In this document: positions 1 through 11,576 of the stretch, in pieces
Layout: every line of letters starts with the position of its first letter
How positions within the stretch are numbered: position 1 is the stretch's first letter
Source of the DNA: Acheta domesticus
Taxonomy: Eukaryota; Arthropoda; Insecta; Orthoptera; Gryllidae
Direction of reading: 5' to 3'
Assembly: GCA_031308135.1 (NCBI GenBank)
Contig: JAHLJT010008756.1
Location: forward strand, 71,955,821 to 72,019,820
DNA: 64,000 nucleotides
Notes under the pieces: model-generated
What the model was told of the DNA's origin: nothing
The model's database searches: none
What the model saw: the letters and a program-made list of their open reading frames with translations, nothing else
Position numbers and translations under genes: made by a program

Positions 1-1111
1 ACAAATTAGGTTTTTGACTAACGACTCCCTCGAACCCTCTACTAACGACTGCCCTTTAACCCCTTATTTCTGGGTCGGAAGGAATCCGTGAATGAGAACG
101 AATCCACGAATGGCGTTTCCCATGAAACTCAAAATCTCTGTGTCGGTTCGGGCATTTGCCTCCCGCGGGCGAGCGTCGCGTCCCTGGTGGAGGAATGCGG
201 AAGCTCCCTACGACCAGCAGCTGCTCCTGGAAGGCAAGGCGCCACAGGGGGCGGGGCTTGAGAGGTGGGGGGCGATGCGTTTTGGGAAACCTTGAGGGGA
301 TTAGTCAAAGGGGGGCGATGTGGAGAAGAGGACAAAAAATGTGCTAGAGGGATCTCCAAGTGGTGAAGGATGATGTGTATAAATACTCACTGACGAGTAG
401 GGGAGGAGGAAGGGTCTATAAATTCGCATACAGATAAAAAGTGGAAGGAACTCCACGTTATGCTGTGGAGACTAATTGGAATTAGAGTCAGGGTGTCATT
501 TAAGAAAGGCGTACACGCTTTGGGAGCAGGCTTTGCCCATGTTGGTACTAAATCGTGCAATAGGACAGTAAGAGAGCAATTTAAAAGTTTACATACGCTG
601 CAAAAACAAGTGCCTCGTGTGACGAAATTTTCGTTGAATATACGTAAAAATTGTCTCAAAAACACGTTTTCCAGGAAACGTTAAGTACAGTATGTTCATT
701 ATTTCTTTATTATATACACTTTATACTTTATACATCTTTAATTAATTACCTTCTATTAATACATTTTTGTAATGTATGGAGGTTCATGATGAAATTATCC
801 AGGAGGGATTGTGCGAAGCAAGCGAGGAAGTAAAAAAATATCGGTTTTTGTATACTAATTTTTGCTGAACAACCCTTGCCCCCAAGTATTACGATTGGAT
901 ACTTTTTCCCCAATAAATAATAAAATAGGATTCTCTGTGAATTCGTAAAATTTTTAACATGGGTTTTTGGTTGGAAAATACCGTTGAATATTTATCTTAC
1001 TCGTACAAAATCTTTAGCCACACAAATACAACTCTTGCAATTTTCAATCTAATTTTATGTGGGATCCTTCAGTGTCATCCTCTTTTTCTCATTGACGAAA
1101 CGATAATCTCT

Positions 1112-1182
<71 letters not shown>

Positions 1183-2349
1183 CAGACTGAGACTCTCACT
1201 TAGTTTTATCAACGAATTCGAGTAAACAAACTGTTGAATTTTTATAACATGCACTACAGTACTACACGCAAGTTTTTCCATTCAACTATACTATACAACT
1301 GTACTATTTTCCTCTAGTAATTTATAAAGTTAATGATCATAAAGAAGTAATAACTTTACTTTTTGTGAATGTTTCTGAAAAGAAAGCAATGGCTTTCGGA
1401 TTTCCTCAGTTCAATATACTTCACTATCAATATTAAAAATACTAGAATAAGCATTTTTTGGTACAAATGTTACGTGTCATTTTAACTTGAATTTTTATGT
1501 ATCTACATATGGGCTACACAAGTCAAGATTCAATCTCATCCTGTGACAATTGAGTAAAAAATGTCAAAGAAAACATATTGTGAGTTGCGGTGGTCATAGT
1601 CTTGGACTAGACTATGTATGTTCAGACACCAGAGTGATGAGTAACTACCTGGCAAGAAAGCAAAACTAAAGGAGAACAGTCTAAAAAAACTTCTAAAATA
1701 AACAGACATAAAAATGCGTTTCCTGAAGTACAATGTGCACTGTCCGTTTGTGAAAAGTGAATTCACTAGATTAATCGAAATTACAAGCGGAGAAGTATGT
1801 TACGAAGAAACCATTTCCGAAAGATTGAAGGATAAAATGTTAAATGATTCGACTGATTCTTTTGAATGAAACACAGCAATTGCTGCACACTATTTTTCCA
1901 GCATTCACTTCTTCTGTATTCAATATTTCTTTCATTATCAGGAATTCTTTTTCTAAATCTCATTTCTTTATAAAACTCATATTTTAAGGCATCGCTTTTA
2001 GATAAGTAGTGCTCCTGTTAGCGTTCGACGAATGACAATGGATCCGTTTGGTAGTCCTTGTCATCCTTTTTGATGAATTATAAAATAAACTGCTCATAAT
2101 GATTATGAAGTAATTTGAAATTGGAAGCAGGGAAATAGGAGAACCTTTAATGCACCCACTTCGCAAATTCCATTGGATATTGCCCATGTTGGCCGGCAAT
2201 TTGGAAGGATTTGACGACAACGAGTTTGAATCGCAAATCATGCGAAGTGAATGCCAACATTCATCAATTGAGCCACAACCATTAGGAAACGCATTCAATT
2301 CTGGAGAAATGTCATTATTCTTTGGTGATGGCGGGGCCGTAGTTAAGAA
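1..2349. other. Upstream intergenic stretch, no gene seen
   Basis: No open frame here looks like a protein-coding exon. The frames are short, AT-driven or mirror a simple repeat. The first 350 bases are somewhat GC-richer (about 100-330), and the rest is AT-rich with a GA microsatellite at 1117. The segment from about 2150 to 2350 leads directly into the GC-rich promoter island of the only clear gene and may hold distal regulatory sequence, but I cannot point to a specific site. Confidence 0.6.
1117..1174. repeat. (GA)n microsatellite
   Basis: About 29 uninterrupted GA units, followed by a degenerate GAAAGACAGACAGACTGAGAC tail. Frames through it give only Arg-Glu or Ser-Leu strings and are not coding. 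Confidence 0.97.
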
Positions 2350-2529
2350 ATCCTTCTCCGCTCTGCCCCTATTTAAGTCCGCGGCCTCGCGCGTCCGCGT
2401 GCAGTTCGCGCGGGGGCGTATTTCGGCGCGGGAGGCCGTTCGCGCGTTCGCGGGGGCCAAACGGACGCGGCGCCGCGCCGCTCCGCGCCCCGCGAGGCGG
2501 CGAGCGCGCGCGCGAGCTGGAAGCGCGGG

Positions 2530-2552
2530 CGACGTCACGCCGGATATAAATA
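2530..2552 (+). promoter_or_regulatory. Candidate TATA box with CRE-like site
   Basis: TATAAATA at 2545-2552 is an isolated AT-rich octamer inside a very GC-rich region, and CGACGTCA (7 of 8 bases of the CRE palindrome) lies just upstream at 2530-2537. A start about 30 bases downstream (near 2575) would give a leader of about 320 bases before the ATG. The competing start is the Inr-like site at 2666. Both may be used. Confidence 0.45.
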
Positions 2553-2665
2553 CGCGCGTGCGGTGGGCGCCTGCCGGAGGCCACGGGCGGCGACGGCGGC
2601 GGCGGCGGCGGCGGGAGCGAGGGCGGCGCGCGCGCGCGGGTCCGGACCGCGCCTCGTCTCGGGTG

Positions 2666-2670
2666 TCAGT
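2666..2670 (+). promoter_or_regulatory. Candidate initiator (TCAGT)
   Basis: TCAGT matches the arthropod initiator core, with the start on the A at 2668. A GAACG pentamer at 2694-2698 resembles a downstream promoter element but is one base off the canonical +28 spacing, so the support is modest. It would give a 5' UTR of about 225 bases. Confidence 0.35.
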
Positions 2671-2892
2671 CCGCGGCGGTCGCTCGACCAGCCGAACGTC
2701 AGGCGGCGGCCACCGGCCCCCGCTCGCGCCCCGCGCGCCCTCACACCACCCTCCCGCGACGCTTCACGGGCCTCCCGCGCCACCACGCGCCCGGTCGCCC
2801 GGCACCGCAGCGCAGCGCCTCACCCGGACGTCGACCCACGCGCGCGCGCGCTCGCGGCGCCGGCGGCTGCGGTTTCAGGGGCGGGGGCGGTC

Positions 2893-2949
2893 ATGGCGTC
2901 CGTCAACATCTCCTCCGACACCGGACTCTTCCTAAGGAATTACCTCGGG
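2893..2949 (+). CDS. First coding exon of large Pro/Ala/Ser-rich protein (19 codons)
   Basis: The ATG at 2893 is the first ATG I find downstream of the candidate starts, and its context (ggtcATGg) is acceptable. The exon encodes MASVNISSDTGLFLRNYLG and ends at a strong donor, GGG|GTAAGC, in phase 0. The phase-0 acceptor at 7024 joins it directly to the giant exon, giving ..RNYLG-TVSTVP... Unlike the flanking GC-driven frames, this peptide uses a mixed, protein-like residue set (Asn, Ile, Asp, Phe, Tyr). No signal peptide is present. An alternative upstream non-ATG start in the same open frame cannot be excluded. Confidence 0.7.
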
Positions 2950-5900
2950 GTAAGCCTTCGCTCGCGCGCGTGCCGGCCCGCTGCGTGCCGCCTGTCGGCG
3001 ACGTCGCTCAGAAAAAAAGAGTCCGCGGCGAGGACCTTGTGGTACGCCCCGTTTCCGGGCCGCCGCCGAGGCGCCGCACCGCGCCGCGCCGTGCCGCTCG
3101 GAATAGACGGGGCGCGCGCCGCGGCACGGCGCGCGTATTTTGGTCGCCCCGCCCCGCCCCTTCCCCCGCCCCGCGCAGATGTAGCCGCGCGCCCGGCCCC
3201 CCTCTCGCCGACGGAGGGCTCGCGTGCGTTGCCGCCGTCACCCCGTCCGCCTCGCCGGGCCCTCTTCTACCTTCTCGCCCCGCCCCCCTCCGCGGCCCGC
3301 GCGCGTGGTGGAAGGTGGGTTGGTAGGTAGGCGGGCAGGCGACGGGCCCCTCGACTGGCAGCTGCAGTCGGTTTCCTGCTTCCCCACGGGTCGGATGCGC
3401 GGCTGGTCGCCGAGGTGAGAGATCCCGCCGAGCGACGTGTGCGGTGGGTGGGGCGGGCGGGCGGCGATGGATGAGGTGTCGTCGCAGGGATTCGTCTGCT
3501 GAGAGAGGCGGTGCGGAGTTCCATTTTTCTCCCGGCCCTCTCGCCTGCCGCGCCGGGGTTGTATATATACACGCATATCGGTTCCGGGTTGTGGAATGTT
3601 AGTTTATAGAGAAGCGAGCGCGAGAGGCGGCGTGCGGGATTCATTTGGGTGGAGGCGGCGGAGGTGTTCGTAGCGAAGTTTGCTGTCTCTCTCTCTCTTC
3701 CTTCCGTCAGTGTTGTGGGTACGTGTGTAAAGTGTGTATGTGTGCGAGTTGAGTGGGCGTAGACGAGGAACAGACAGGAGATCTTGTTTGAGTGGACATG
3801 AAGATAACGGAGAAGAATTCGGCGTGAGGTGTTCAACAGAATCCTTGAGAACCGTGTTCTTTTGCAGCGACTCTATATCTGCATTTTACCATGTGTCTAA
3901 AGGCATGCTCTACATCGGTGAGGCTTGTGGTAAATAGTGATTGAGTCCGCTTCAACGGATTGAACAGATCATTGTCGTTATTTCCTTCTTTTAGTGTTGT
4001 AAAAACTATTTGTATCTTGCCCCGCTTGTGGCAGTGTTTGCTGCTCACATTAATGTATTCACTGCTCACATTAATCAAACTGTTGTGACAATATCTTTAT
4101 AGGATTTTTTGTTCGTGTTGTAAATTGTAGTTGTTCTTGTACCCACCTCTTTTGGAGTTTTCATACTTACCTTGTATTTTGGTTAGTGATATTTTTCGTT
4201 CGTTTTTTAAATTGCTGTCATTCTTGTAACCACATGTTTTGAAGTTTTCATACTTATCTTGTCTTTTGGTTAGTAATCCAGTTCGTAGACGTTAATCTGA
4301 ATCTACGCTTTCGTTTCAAACACTTCAACCCAAATATCAGGTAGTTTTTATATCTATCTATGATTTGTTTACACTGCTTCGTGAGTCAGAGTTATTATCA
4401 GTTGTTGCTTTCTTCCTCATCGACTTTCAAGACAGGCACGTTATTTGTATTATGTTATGATGATTTGTTATCTTCATTCAGCTTTGTTATGACAACTGGC
4501 TGAATTGTAGTAGTATAGTAAAATCTTTTTCTCGTAATATGTTGCATGTCATGGCTGACACTTGGAAATTGTCACAATTGTTTCCAGTATTGTATTTACA
4601 GCATTAATACACAAACCTACACTTCATCTATTCTTTCATATACTCCTAAAGACAGATTCAAATAGTCGTAGACATTCTTGTATGTATGTAATTCTGAATT
4701 GGAGTAGTTTTTAATCAGTCTTTTCCATTCATGTATTTGTAGCAAGTATGTATGAATATAAGTGTACTATTGATACGTAGGTTTACTTTCTTTCAGCCCT
4801 AAAAGTTCAAGTGAGGATTTCACCTCTTGGCTTGGACTATCCTACTCGGGGGTTTTCTTGGTTTTTGTTTCCATAGTTTCAGACGTCTTGAGTATGGTGC
4901 TACATAAAATGAATCTTTATACAGTACCTCTGCGTTTCTCTTAAAAAATTAATCTGAAACATTAACAATCGAAGTAATTTAGTTTTCAAAATTTAAAACA
5001 TAGACGTAGGCTCTTGCGACCTCTTGTAAAATTATGAAAAACATTTCTGTACTCGTAGTTGCGCGTTGATAAATTTAATTAATTTATGGCTTATCATAAC
5101 TCGAACAGGTTTGTGAATCTAACAATGTGAAATAATAAAATTATGGATAACAGCTTGATCCACCGTACTATGTCATTTGATTAAGTTTTATGACAAATAT
5201 AAATTTATTTCAATGTGGTGTTCCAACAGTAAGAATTCAAGGAGTGCGGGAGAACTTCGAAGCTTGAAGGTAGTTTTGGGATGGCTTACGTACTCAGTAC
5301 TAGGATAAAAATATTTCTCACAATTTATTACAATAGAAAGTTTCAAAAATTTTCTATCCTGTGCTTTTAATTTGGATTTTTTGTAACATTTTGAATCTTC
5401 TCATTAATAATATCACCACACGAAGTTTACACTGTTTTATTGTATTCGACAATATTGGTTTGATTCAAAGTTACTAGTTTAGCCATGAGTGTGTGTCAGT
5501 GTTTGGTGGAAGAAGAATGTTTCAAATCGTTTTCTAATTTACGTGTTTTACTGATATGTAATTAAAGAGAAGCAATGGCGAGAACGCGTTCTAGACACTT
5601 GAATTCAGCCACTGTGTCTAATTCTGGAGGATCCACTTAAAACAATCACATCAAACCACAACCACTTTATAGAGTTTTGACAAATGCTCTCAACATGTAT
5701 ATTCAATGTGGGTAATATGTTATTTGGGTTCTGATGCTTCAGTTAACAACAAGAATTCATTACGGATCCATTCTTACAATAGTTATTTTCTTATGCACGT
5801 TTCTTATGAACAGTTTTTTGCCTTTAAGGTTATCACACGCACCTGCTAACGCATGTACTAGAGCCAGTCCTCGTGTGCTTAACCAAACCAAATACATGGT

Positions 5901-7024
5901 AGGAATACATTTTTTAAATAAAATTTTCCATTACCTTGTAAATCCATATTTTTCTCGAATTAATATGAGACTGGGCATTCTAAATCAAGGATTTTGGAGT
6001 TTTAGAGTAATGGTTATTTTACTATCCTGACATATACGCTCTAAATTAATTGTGAACACATTTCCTGGCTTTAAAATATCAAGGAAGAAGATTTCTACTG
6101 TCTAAAAACTCCGTATTTTACCTTTGGGGCCTGTAAGCTCTATAAAAGAATAAGCCCAAACATGCTTGCTCGGTACAATTGAACCCGAGAAGAATATGAA
6201 ACTTGAAAGCATTCCTCGGCGGAAATTCATTGAGAAAATGATTTAATTGAAATTAATAAGTAAAAAAGTAATGGATATTTGTAGGATATTTCTACCTTCC
6301 TTTTAATAGTTCGAACTCTTTTTTAATAAGACAGTTTGGAGAAAAATCAAATGTACTTTTTTTAAAAAAATTCTAAATAAGATCCGATTTAAGAAACTCT
6401 ACAGCCTACTTTCCACTTTTTGGTGCGGAATTCTTGATGGACACAATAGTCAAAAGATAATCATTAAGTATAGAGTGAGTGTTTCTTGAAGCAAACGCAA
6501 ACGTGCAAAGGCAATGCCATTTGCGCCAGTTTCGTGACCGAGTGCCCATGGCCTGTACATGCTTAGTATGCTCATTCGTGCTAAGGAACGTACTTGGCTT
6601 TCTCACTCGTTTGAAAAGAAGAACTTTTTGTGAATAAGAATCCGTCTCTTATCCCCTATCTTTTTCAACGATCTCCATTTGAACAGTCCACTATTAATTC
6701 GATCCCGAACAGCCTGTGTTACACTCACTGGGGAGACAACCTGGAAGGGAACCTCCCCCCCTGCTGACGTGTATGTCGGAGTAGGATGTCACATGCCAGC
6801 GAAGAAGGAACATCGCCACCACGCGGAATATAACAAAAACTACATTTACGGGAATAATAACCGGAGTTAACGCGCCCGGAATCAAATAATATTCAATCAC
6901 TACCGTCGTTCCTGAAGACGCCTAAATTTTTATTATTTAATATTTATTTTAGAATGTAAAATCCTATATGTATGTATGATGTTTCACGGGGCGACACGTG
7001 TTAATTGGCGTGCGTGTGTTGCAG
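2950..7024 (+). other. Intron 1 of the large gene
   Basis: The donor GTAAGC at 2950 and the acceptor at 7023-7024, preceded by a GT-rich stretch ending gtgttgcag, are both in phase 0. The first ~700 bases are still CpG-rich; the rest is AT-rich with no convincing coding sequence. It contains an 87-bp tandem duplication (4121-4277) and a short repeat of CTGCTCACATTAAT near 4040-4076. The 3' end (6900-7020) is AT-rich until the exon begins. Confidence 0.7.
4121..4277. repeat. Diverged tandem duplication, 87-bp period
   Basis: The unit from TAAATTG to GGTTAGTGAT (4121-4190) recurs at 4208-4277. The shared blocks are TTCTTGTA.CCAC, AGTTTTCATACTTA.CTTGT and TTTTGGTTAGT. There are a few substitutions per block, so the duplication is old. 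It lies in intron 1 and its role is unknown. Confidence 0.8.
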
Positions 7025-10000
7025 ACGGTGAGCACGGTGCCGCGCGCGCGGCCGCTGCAGCCGCAGCCCGCCGCCGCGCCGGCGCCGCGCAGCCGCAGCG
7101 TGGACCGCGGCGCCGACGCCGCCCCCGCCTCCGCCTCGCCCGCCTCCTCGTCCGCCGCCATGCTGCTCTTCCCGGGGTCGCCGCTGCCGGCCGTGGCGGC
7201 CGTCCCTTCGCCCGGGTCGCCGCCGCCGCCGCCGCCCGCCCAGCGCCGGCGCGCCTCCGGGGAGGCGGCGGTGGCCGCGGCGGCCGCCGGCGACGCCGAC
7301 GCCGCCGGCGACAAGAAGAAGAAGTGGTCGCTGGGCGGGCTGTTCCGACGGCGGCGCAAGCCCGCCGCCGCCGCGCCGGACGACTCGGACAGCAGCTCGG
7401 CGGACGAAGCGCCGGCCCGCAAGGGCTTCCTGGGCCGCAGGAGGTCCCGCCGGGAGAAGCGCAAGCCACGCCCCAAGATCGTCGGCACGTTCGACCACGT
7501 GGTGGTGAACCCGCTGTCCCAGTCGCCGCTTCGCCCTCGCCGGGAGGCGGAGCCCCCCAGCATCCCTTCCCCTCCGCACGTGCCGCCGCCGCCGCCGGTC
7601 GCCGCCTCCCCGCCGGCGTCGCCGCCGCAGGGGCCCGGCAGCCGGCGGCGCGACTCCAGCCTGTCGCGGTGCAGTAGCGGCGGCTCGGGGTCGCTGGACG
7701 GCACGGGGCGGCGGACGGGGCGGCGCGGGCAAGTCATGGCGCGCGCGGAGGCCCTGCGCGACCAGCGGGGCGACTCCAGCTCGGACGAGTGCGGCGGCTT
7801 CGGCCAGTCGCCGCCCATGCTGCGCGCGCGCCTGGACGACTCGTCGCCGTCCACCGGGCGGCGCACGCGCACGGCCGCGCGCACCGAGCGCCACTTCCGG
7901 CGGCTGTCGCGGGACGAGGAGGCGTCGGTGGTGGGGGCGGGGCCCGACGCCGCGGGCCGGCCGCGCGCCGTGCGCTCCGAGGAGCGCGGGCGCTGGGCGG
8001 CCGTCTACCACGAGTCGTGCGACACCGACCCCAGCCTGCTGACGCGCACGCCGTCCGCCACGCCCAGCCCCAAGCAGAGCCCGCTGGTGCGGCCCCGACA
8101 CTTCCGACACTACTCGCCGGCGGCCAGCGCGGCGCCCGACACCGCGCGGACCTTCCCGCCCGGGCACGGCATGTGGCCGACGGTGCGCCCCGCCGCCCCA
8201 GGCCGTGCAGCCCGCGCGGGCCCCGCCCGCCGCCGCCCCGACGCGCCCGTTCGCCCGCGGGGCGTCCCCGGTGCACTCCGCGCGCCGCACGGACTACGCC
8301 GCCGCCCCGCCCCCCAGGCCGTTCCCCAGCTTCGAGACGGTGTACGCCAAGCCCGCGGCGGCCGTGCCGGCGCCCGGCGACTTCCCGCAGCGCAGCGTGT
8401 CGTACGACTGCGACATCCACCGGCCGGCGCCGCTCCGCGGGCCCAGCGCCGTGGCGGGCGCCGACGACGTGCTGGTGGTGCAGTTCCCCATCGCCCGGCT
8501 GCGGCCGGCGGCCACGTCGCCCCCGCCGCCGCCGCCCCGCGACCCGCAGCGCCGCCTCAGCGCCGCGCCCGCCGCGGGCGCCTCCGCCGCCGACGCGCCG
8601 CGCCCCATGTCGTACGCCTTCGAGACCGGCTCGCAGCAGGTGGCCCGGGTGGAGTACTGCCTCAACCAGCCCGCCGGCGCCATGGGGGTGTCCGGCAGCC
8701 TGCGCTCGCTGGGCCCGCCTAGTACCGCTTGGAACGCGTACCAGCGGCGCTCGTGCTCCGACAACCAGTTGACGGCGCCGATCGGTCGCCCGCGGCCGGC
8801 CTCCGCCACCCCCGAAGCCATGCGACCGGTCACCAACGGCCCCGTACCCTACCAGAAGCCTCCAGACTCCAACCAACCCGCTCACTTTCAATACTACGCC
8901 GACCAGAACCCCCGAAGCAGAAGACCCATCCACATCCAGCTGAGAGGCGGCTCCAGCGACCAACCCTACCTGAGTGATTCCCAGGTAGTCATGAAGCCTC
9001 CTTACCAAAAGAATCCTTTAACGAGCGCCACAGAATTCTGGAGGCAACGCGATCAGCAACAGCACCAACAGCAGAGCCAGCTGCAGCAACAGCAAGCCGC
9101 TGCAGCTGGTCGACAAACTCGGAAACCCGTTCTGTCGGCGGCGGCGGCAGCAGCTGCGTTGTCCAAACCGCCGCATCAAAGCGACCGCTCCCGATCCAAC
9201 AGCCCGCGGCCCGGCGACGCCCTGCGGGCCCGCGTAGCCAAACCGCGACCCGTAGGGCTCATGCGGCCAGCGGACTCCCAGAGCTCGCTCAGCGGCGCCT
9301 CGGACGCCGCCCCGCCGCCCTGCGACTCGCTGGACAACGGCCCGCGCCCTCTGTCCATGGTGCTGGAGAACGCCGAAGCTCCGGAGCCTCCGTCGCCCAA
9401 ACCGACGCCTCCAGCCCCTCCGGCGCGCCGCTTCTCGCGGCAGAGCTCCACGTCCAGCCTGGAGGCGAACGACTGGGCCGGGGACGACGACTCGCGCCGG
9501 CGCTCCACCAGCCAGCGGCGCTCCAGCAACCTGGAAGATGCGCTCAACGAGCTGGAGGCCATCTACAAGAGCCTGCGCCTCGGCGACGAGGATCTGCTGG
9601 AGCGAGCCGAGCGCCGGGAGGCACCGGCGTACAGACCGCCGCCGCCACCGCCGGAAGCGGCCTACCCGTGGCGGGCGGCGCGGTGCGGGGCCGAGTCCGA
9701 CTCGGGGTTCAACTACGGCGGGGAACGCGCGCCCAGGTTACGAAGGCCCCTCGGCGCCCCGGACCCTGTCACTGACGACATGGCGTACCGCCGGCTGCAC
9801 CCGAAGGAGAGACCCAGCTCCCAAGACGCGCGGGCACTTGTGTCGCAGTCGGGCAGCTACCTCTTGGCGTCACCGGCTCTCGCCCAGCAGGCGACCGACC
9901 CGGTGCTGGTTCCGCCGCCGCCCCCGCCGCCGGTCGCCGTCCCCTCCGACGAGCCGGACGTCACCCACGACGACGTGCTCTTCCGCAGCATCAAGCACGC

Positions 10001-11576
10001 CAACAACACGCTGCGCATCAGCGACCCGCAACCGCCGTTCGGGATCCCGCTGGGGCCCGTGGCCCCGGCCGCCAGCAGCGACTACCTGCACGCCACGCCC
10101 GTGGACCGGCCGCGCTCCGCCTTCAAGCCCTGCAAAATCCCGGACGTGGTGAAGGACGACCTGGCGTTCCGGGCGCTGCGCAAGGACACGCAGAAGGACC
10201 CCACGCTGCCTCCCGCTCGCGTGGACGGCGTGGAGGCCCTGTTCCCTTCACGCGCGGAGTCGACGGGCACCGGAAGTAACTTCTCTCTCCGCAAGAAGCG
10301 AGCCGTGCGCTCGCTGTCCGCCAACTTGATGGGGCTGGTGCACCGCGAACCGCTCGTCTCCCCGGTGACCGCCACCGCGACGGAGGACCTGGAGAAAACG
10401 CAGAGCCTGTCCGACCTGCCGGACGCGCTGCAAGTGGCGCAGAAGATCCTGGAGGGGAAGGAGGTGATCGGGGGCGGGCCCGTGGCGGCGCTGCGCCGTC
10501 TGGCCGACGCTGCGCCCGAAGGGCTGGACCCGCACTACGGCGTGACGCCGTCCACCTGGGTGGAGCGCGCGCTGCTGGACCGCTCGCTGCTGGGCGGGGC
10601 GGCGACGGGCGCCAGCACCAGCACGGAGACGCTGACGGACAGCCGCGCCAACACCGCGGGCGGCGTGGGGGCGGGCGGCGGCGGCGCCGGCAGCCGGCGC
10701 GGGAGCTGGCAGCCGCGCCCGTCGCCGCCCCCGCCCGCCGCCCCCGCCACGGCCCCGCCGCCGCTCACGCCGCCCACGCACCCGCCACCGCCACCGCCGC
10801 TCGATCAGACCCGTTTAGACGATCTGCTGAGCGCCCTCGCGCGCGAAGCCAGCGCCACCAGCGAGCGGCTGGATCGGGAACTCCAGCAGCTGCGCTTGGA
10901 GCCCGAGGCGCAGTTGGACGCCAACTGCAACGTGGTGCTCGCCAAGCCCGTCACCGCGACGCCGCCGCCCACCCCGGTCTCGCCCAAGCCCGTCACCGCG
11001 CCGTCGCCCAAACCGGTGAAACCACCGTCACCCAAACCGGTAACCGCGCCGTCCCCGAAACCGATCGCGTCGCCGATTTCGTCTCGCAGAGAAGCTTCGT
11101 CGCCGTCGCCGATCCCGCCCGAGCCGGCGCCCCTTCGCTCTCCGGAAGCTGTAGCAGCCGTCGTCGCCGTCGCCACCGCCGCCGCCGGCACCCCGTCACC
11201 GTCCGCCAGCGCCCCAGCCACCCCCGAGCACCGGCCAGAGTCCTCCTCGACGAGCGACCTCCAGGCGAAGTCCCCGCCGGCGGGCCCCACGATGGACGCC
11301 AATTCCCCTCAGTCGGAGGGCGGCGGGGACCCGCCCAAGCGCCACGAGACGGTGGACGAGCTGGTGTCGCAGTGCCGGCGCGACCTGGACGAGCTCTTGC
11401 GGCAGGTGGACGCGGCCACGCGCCCGTCGCCGCCCGCCTCCGCCGCCACCACCACCGCGCCCCAAGGTGAGGAGGCGGCGGCGGCCCCGCGCTGGGCCGC
11501 GGGGCTCGAACCCCTGACCGCGCTGGGGTTGGCGCTCGCGCTGCTGCTCTCGCTGCTCGCCATGCTCGCCATGTGA
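7025..11576 (+). CDS. Giant terminal exon: disordered, probable tail-anchored protein (unrecognised family), one frameshift
   Basis: With exon 1 this gives about 1,535 residues. Visible regions: basic block KKKKWSLGGLFRRRRK (~115); basic segment leading to KIVGTFDHVVV (~152-180); an island around YHESCDTDPSLLTRTP (~347-373); FPSFETVYAKP (~452); poly-Gln (~695-713); LEDALNELEAIYKSLRLGDE (~855); three 'DD..[YF]R.[LI]' motifs (~937-1074); KKRAVRSLSANLMGLV (~1109); LSDLPDALQVAQKILEGKE (~1147); PKPV repeats (~1327-1373); a short amphipathic helix DELVSQCRRDLDELLRQV (~1463); and a terminal hydrophobic stretch LTALGLALALLLSLLAMLAM (~1516-1535) just before TGA. The last suggests post-translational insertion into ER, nuclear envelope or mitochondrial membrane with a cytosolic body; this is inferred from layout only. 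The frame 7025-~8196 must shift by +1 to continue to 11576 (see findings). Codon use is extremely GC-rich. Enzyme motifs are not visible. The islands look like an arthropod cytoskeletal or adaptor-like protein, but I do not recognise the family and give no name. Confidence 0.8.
8187..8205 (+). other. Apparent +1 frameshift (or hidden splice acceptor) in the giant exon
   Basis: Upstream, the protein-like frame runs through ..TPSPKQSPLVRP and GHGMWPTV. Downstream, the protein-like frame is shifted by one base (..AVQPARAPP.. to FPSFETVYAKP). Both frames are open from 8043 to 8722. Removing one C from the CCCC run at 8196-8199 joins them as TVRPAAQAVQPARAPP. Alternatively CAG at 8199-8201 could be an acceptor: an intron 8087-8201 (115 nt, GTGCGG donor) also restores phase, but it would delete protein-like sequence and its donor is poor. 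Confidence 0.75.

Larger units (their letters stand above)
2350..3640 (+). promoter_or_regulatory. CpG island covering promoter, 5' UTR, first exon and start of intron 1
   Basis: The sequence turns abruptly from AT-rich to very GC-rich with dense CG dinucleotides at about 2350 and fades out in intron 1 by about 3640. It encloses candidate core promoter elements, a leader without ATG, the first coding exon and the splice donor. This placement is what is expected of an unmethylated 5' CpG island. Many long frames on both strands here are by-products of GC richness (few stop codons), not extra genes. Confidence 0.75.

Noticed and set aside
959..1281. Open frames with Arg-Glu or Ser-Leu repeats
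   Set aside because: They translate the GA microsatellite and its flanks.
2369..3330. Several long open frames on both strands around the first exon, Arg/Ala/Pro-rich
   Set aside because: They come from GC-rich DNA with few stop codons; only the short ATG-started frame with a good donor has a natural residue mix and a phase-matched partner exon.
6984..9008. Minus-strand and alternative plus-strand frames of 160-430 codons opposite the giant exon
   Set aside because: Shadows of the GC-rich coding strand: repetitive Arg/Gly/Ala strings without islands, start context or splice sites.
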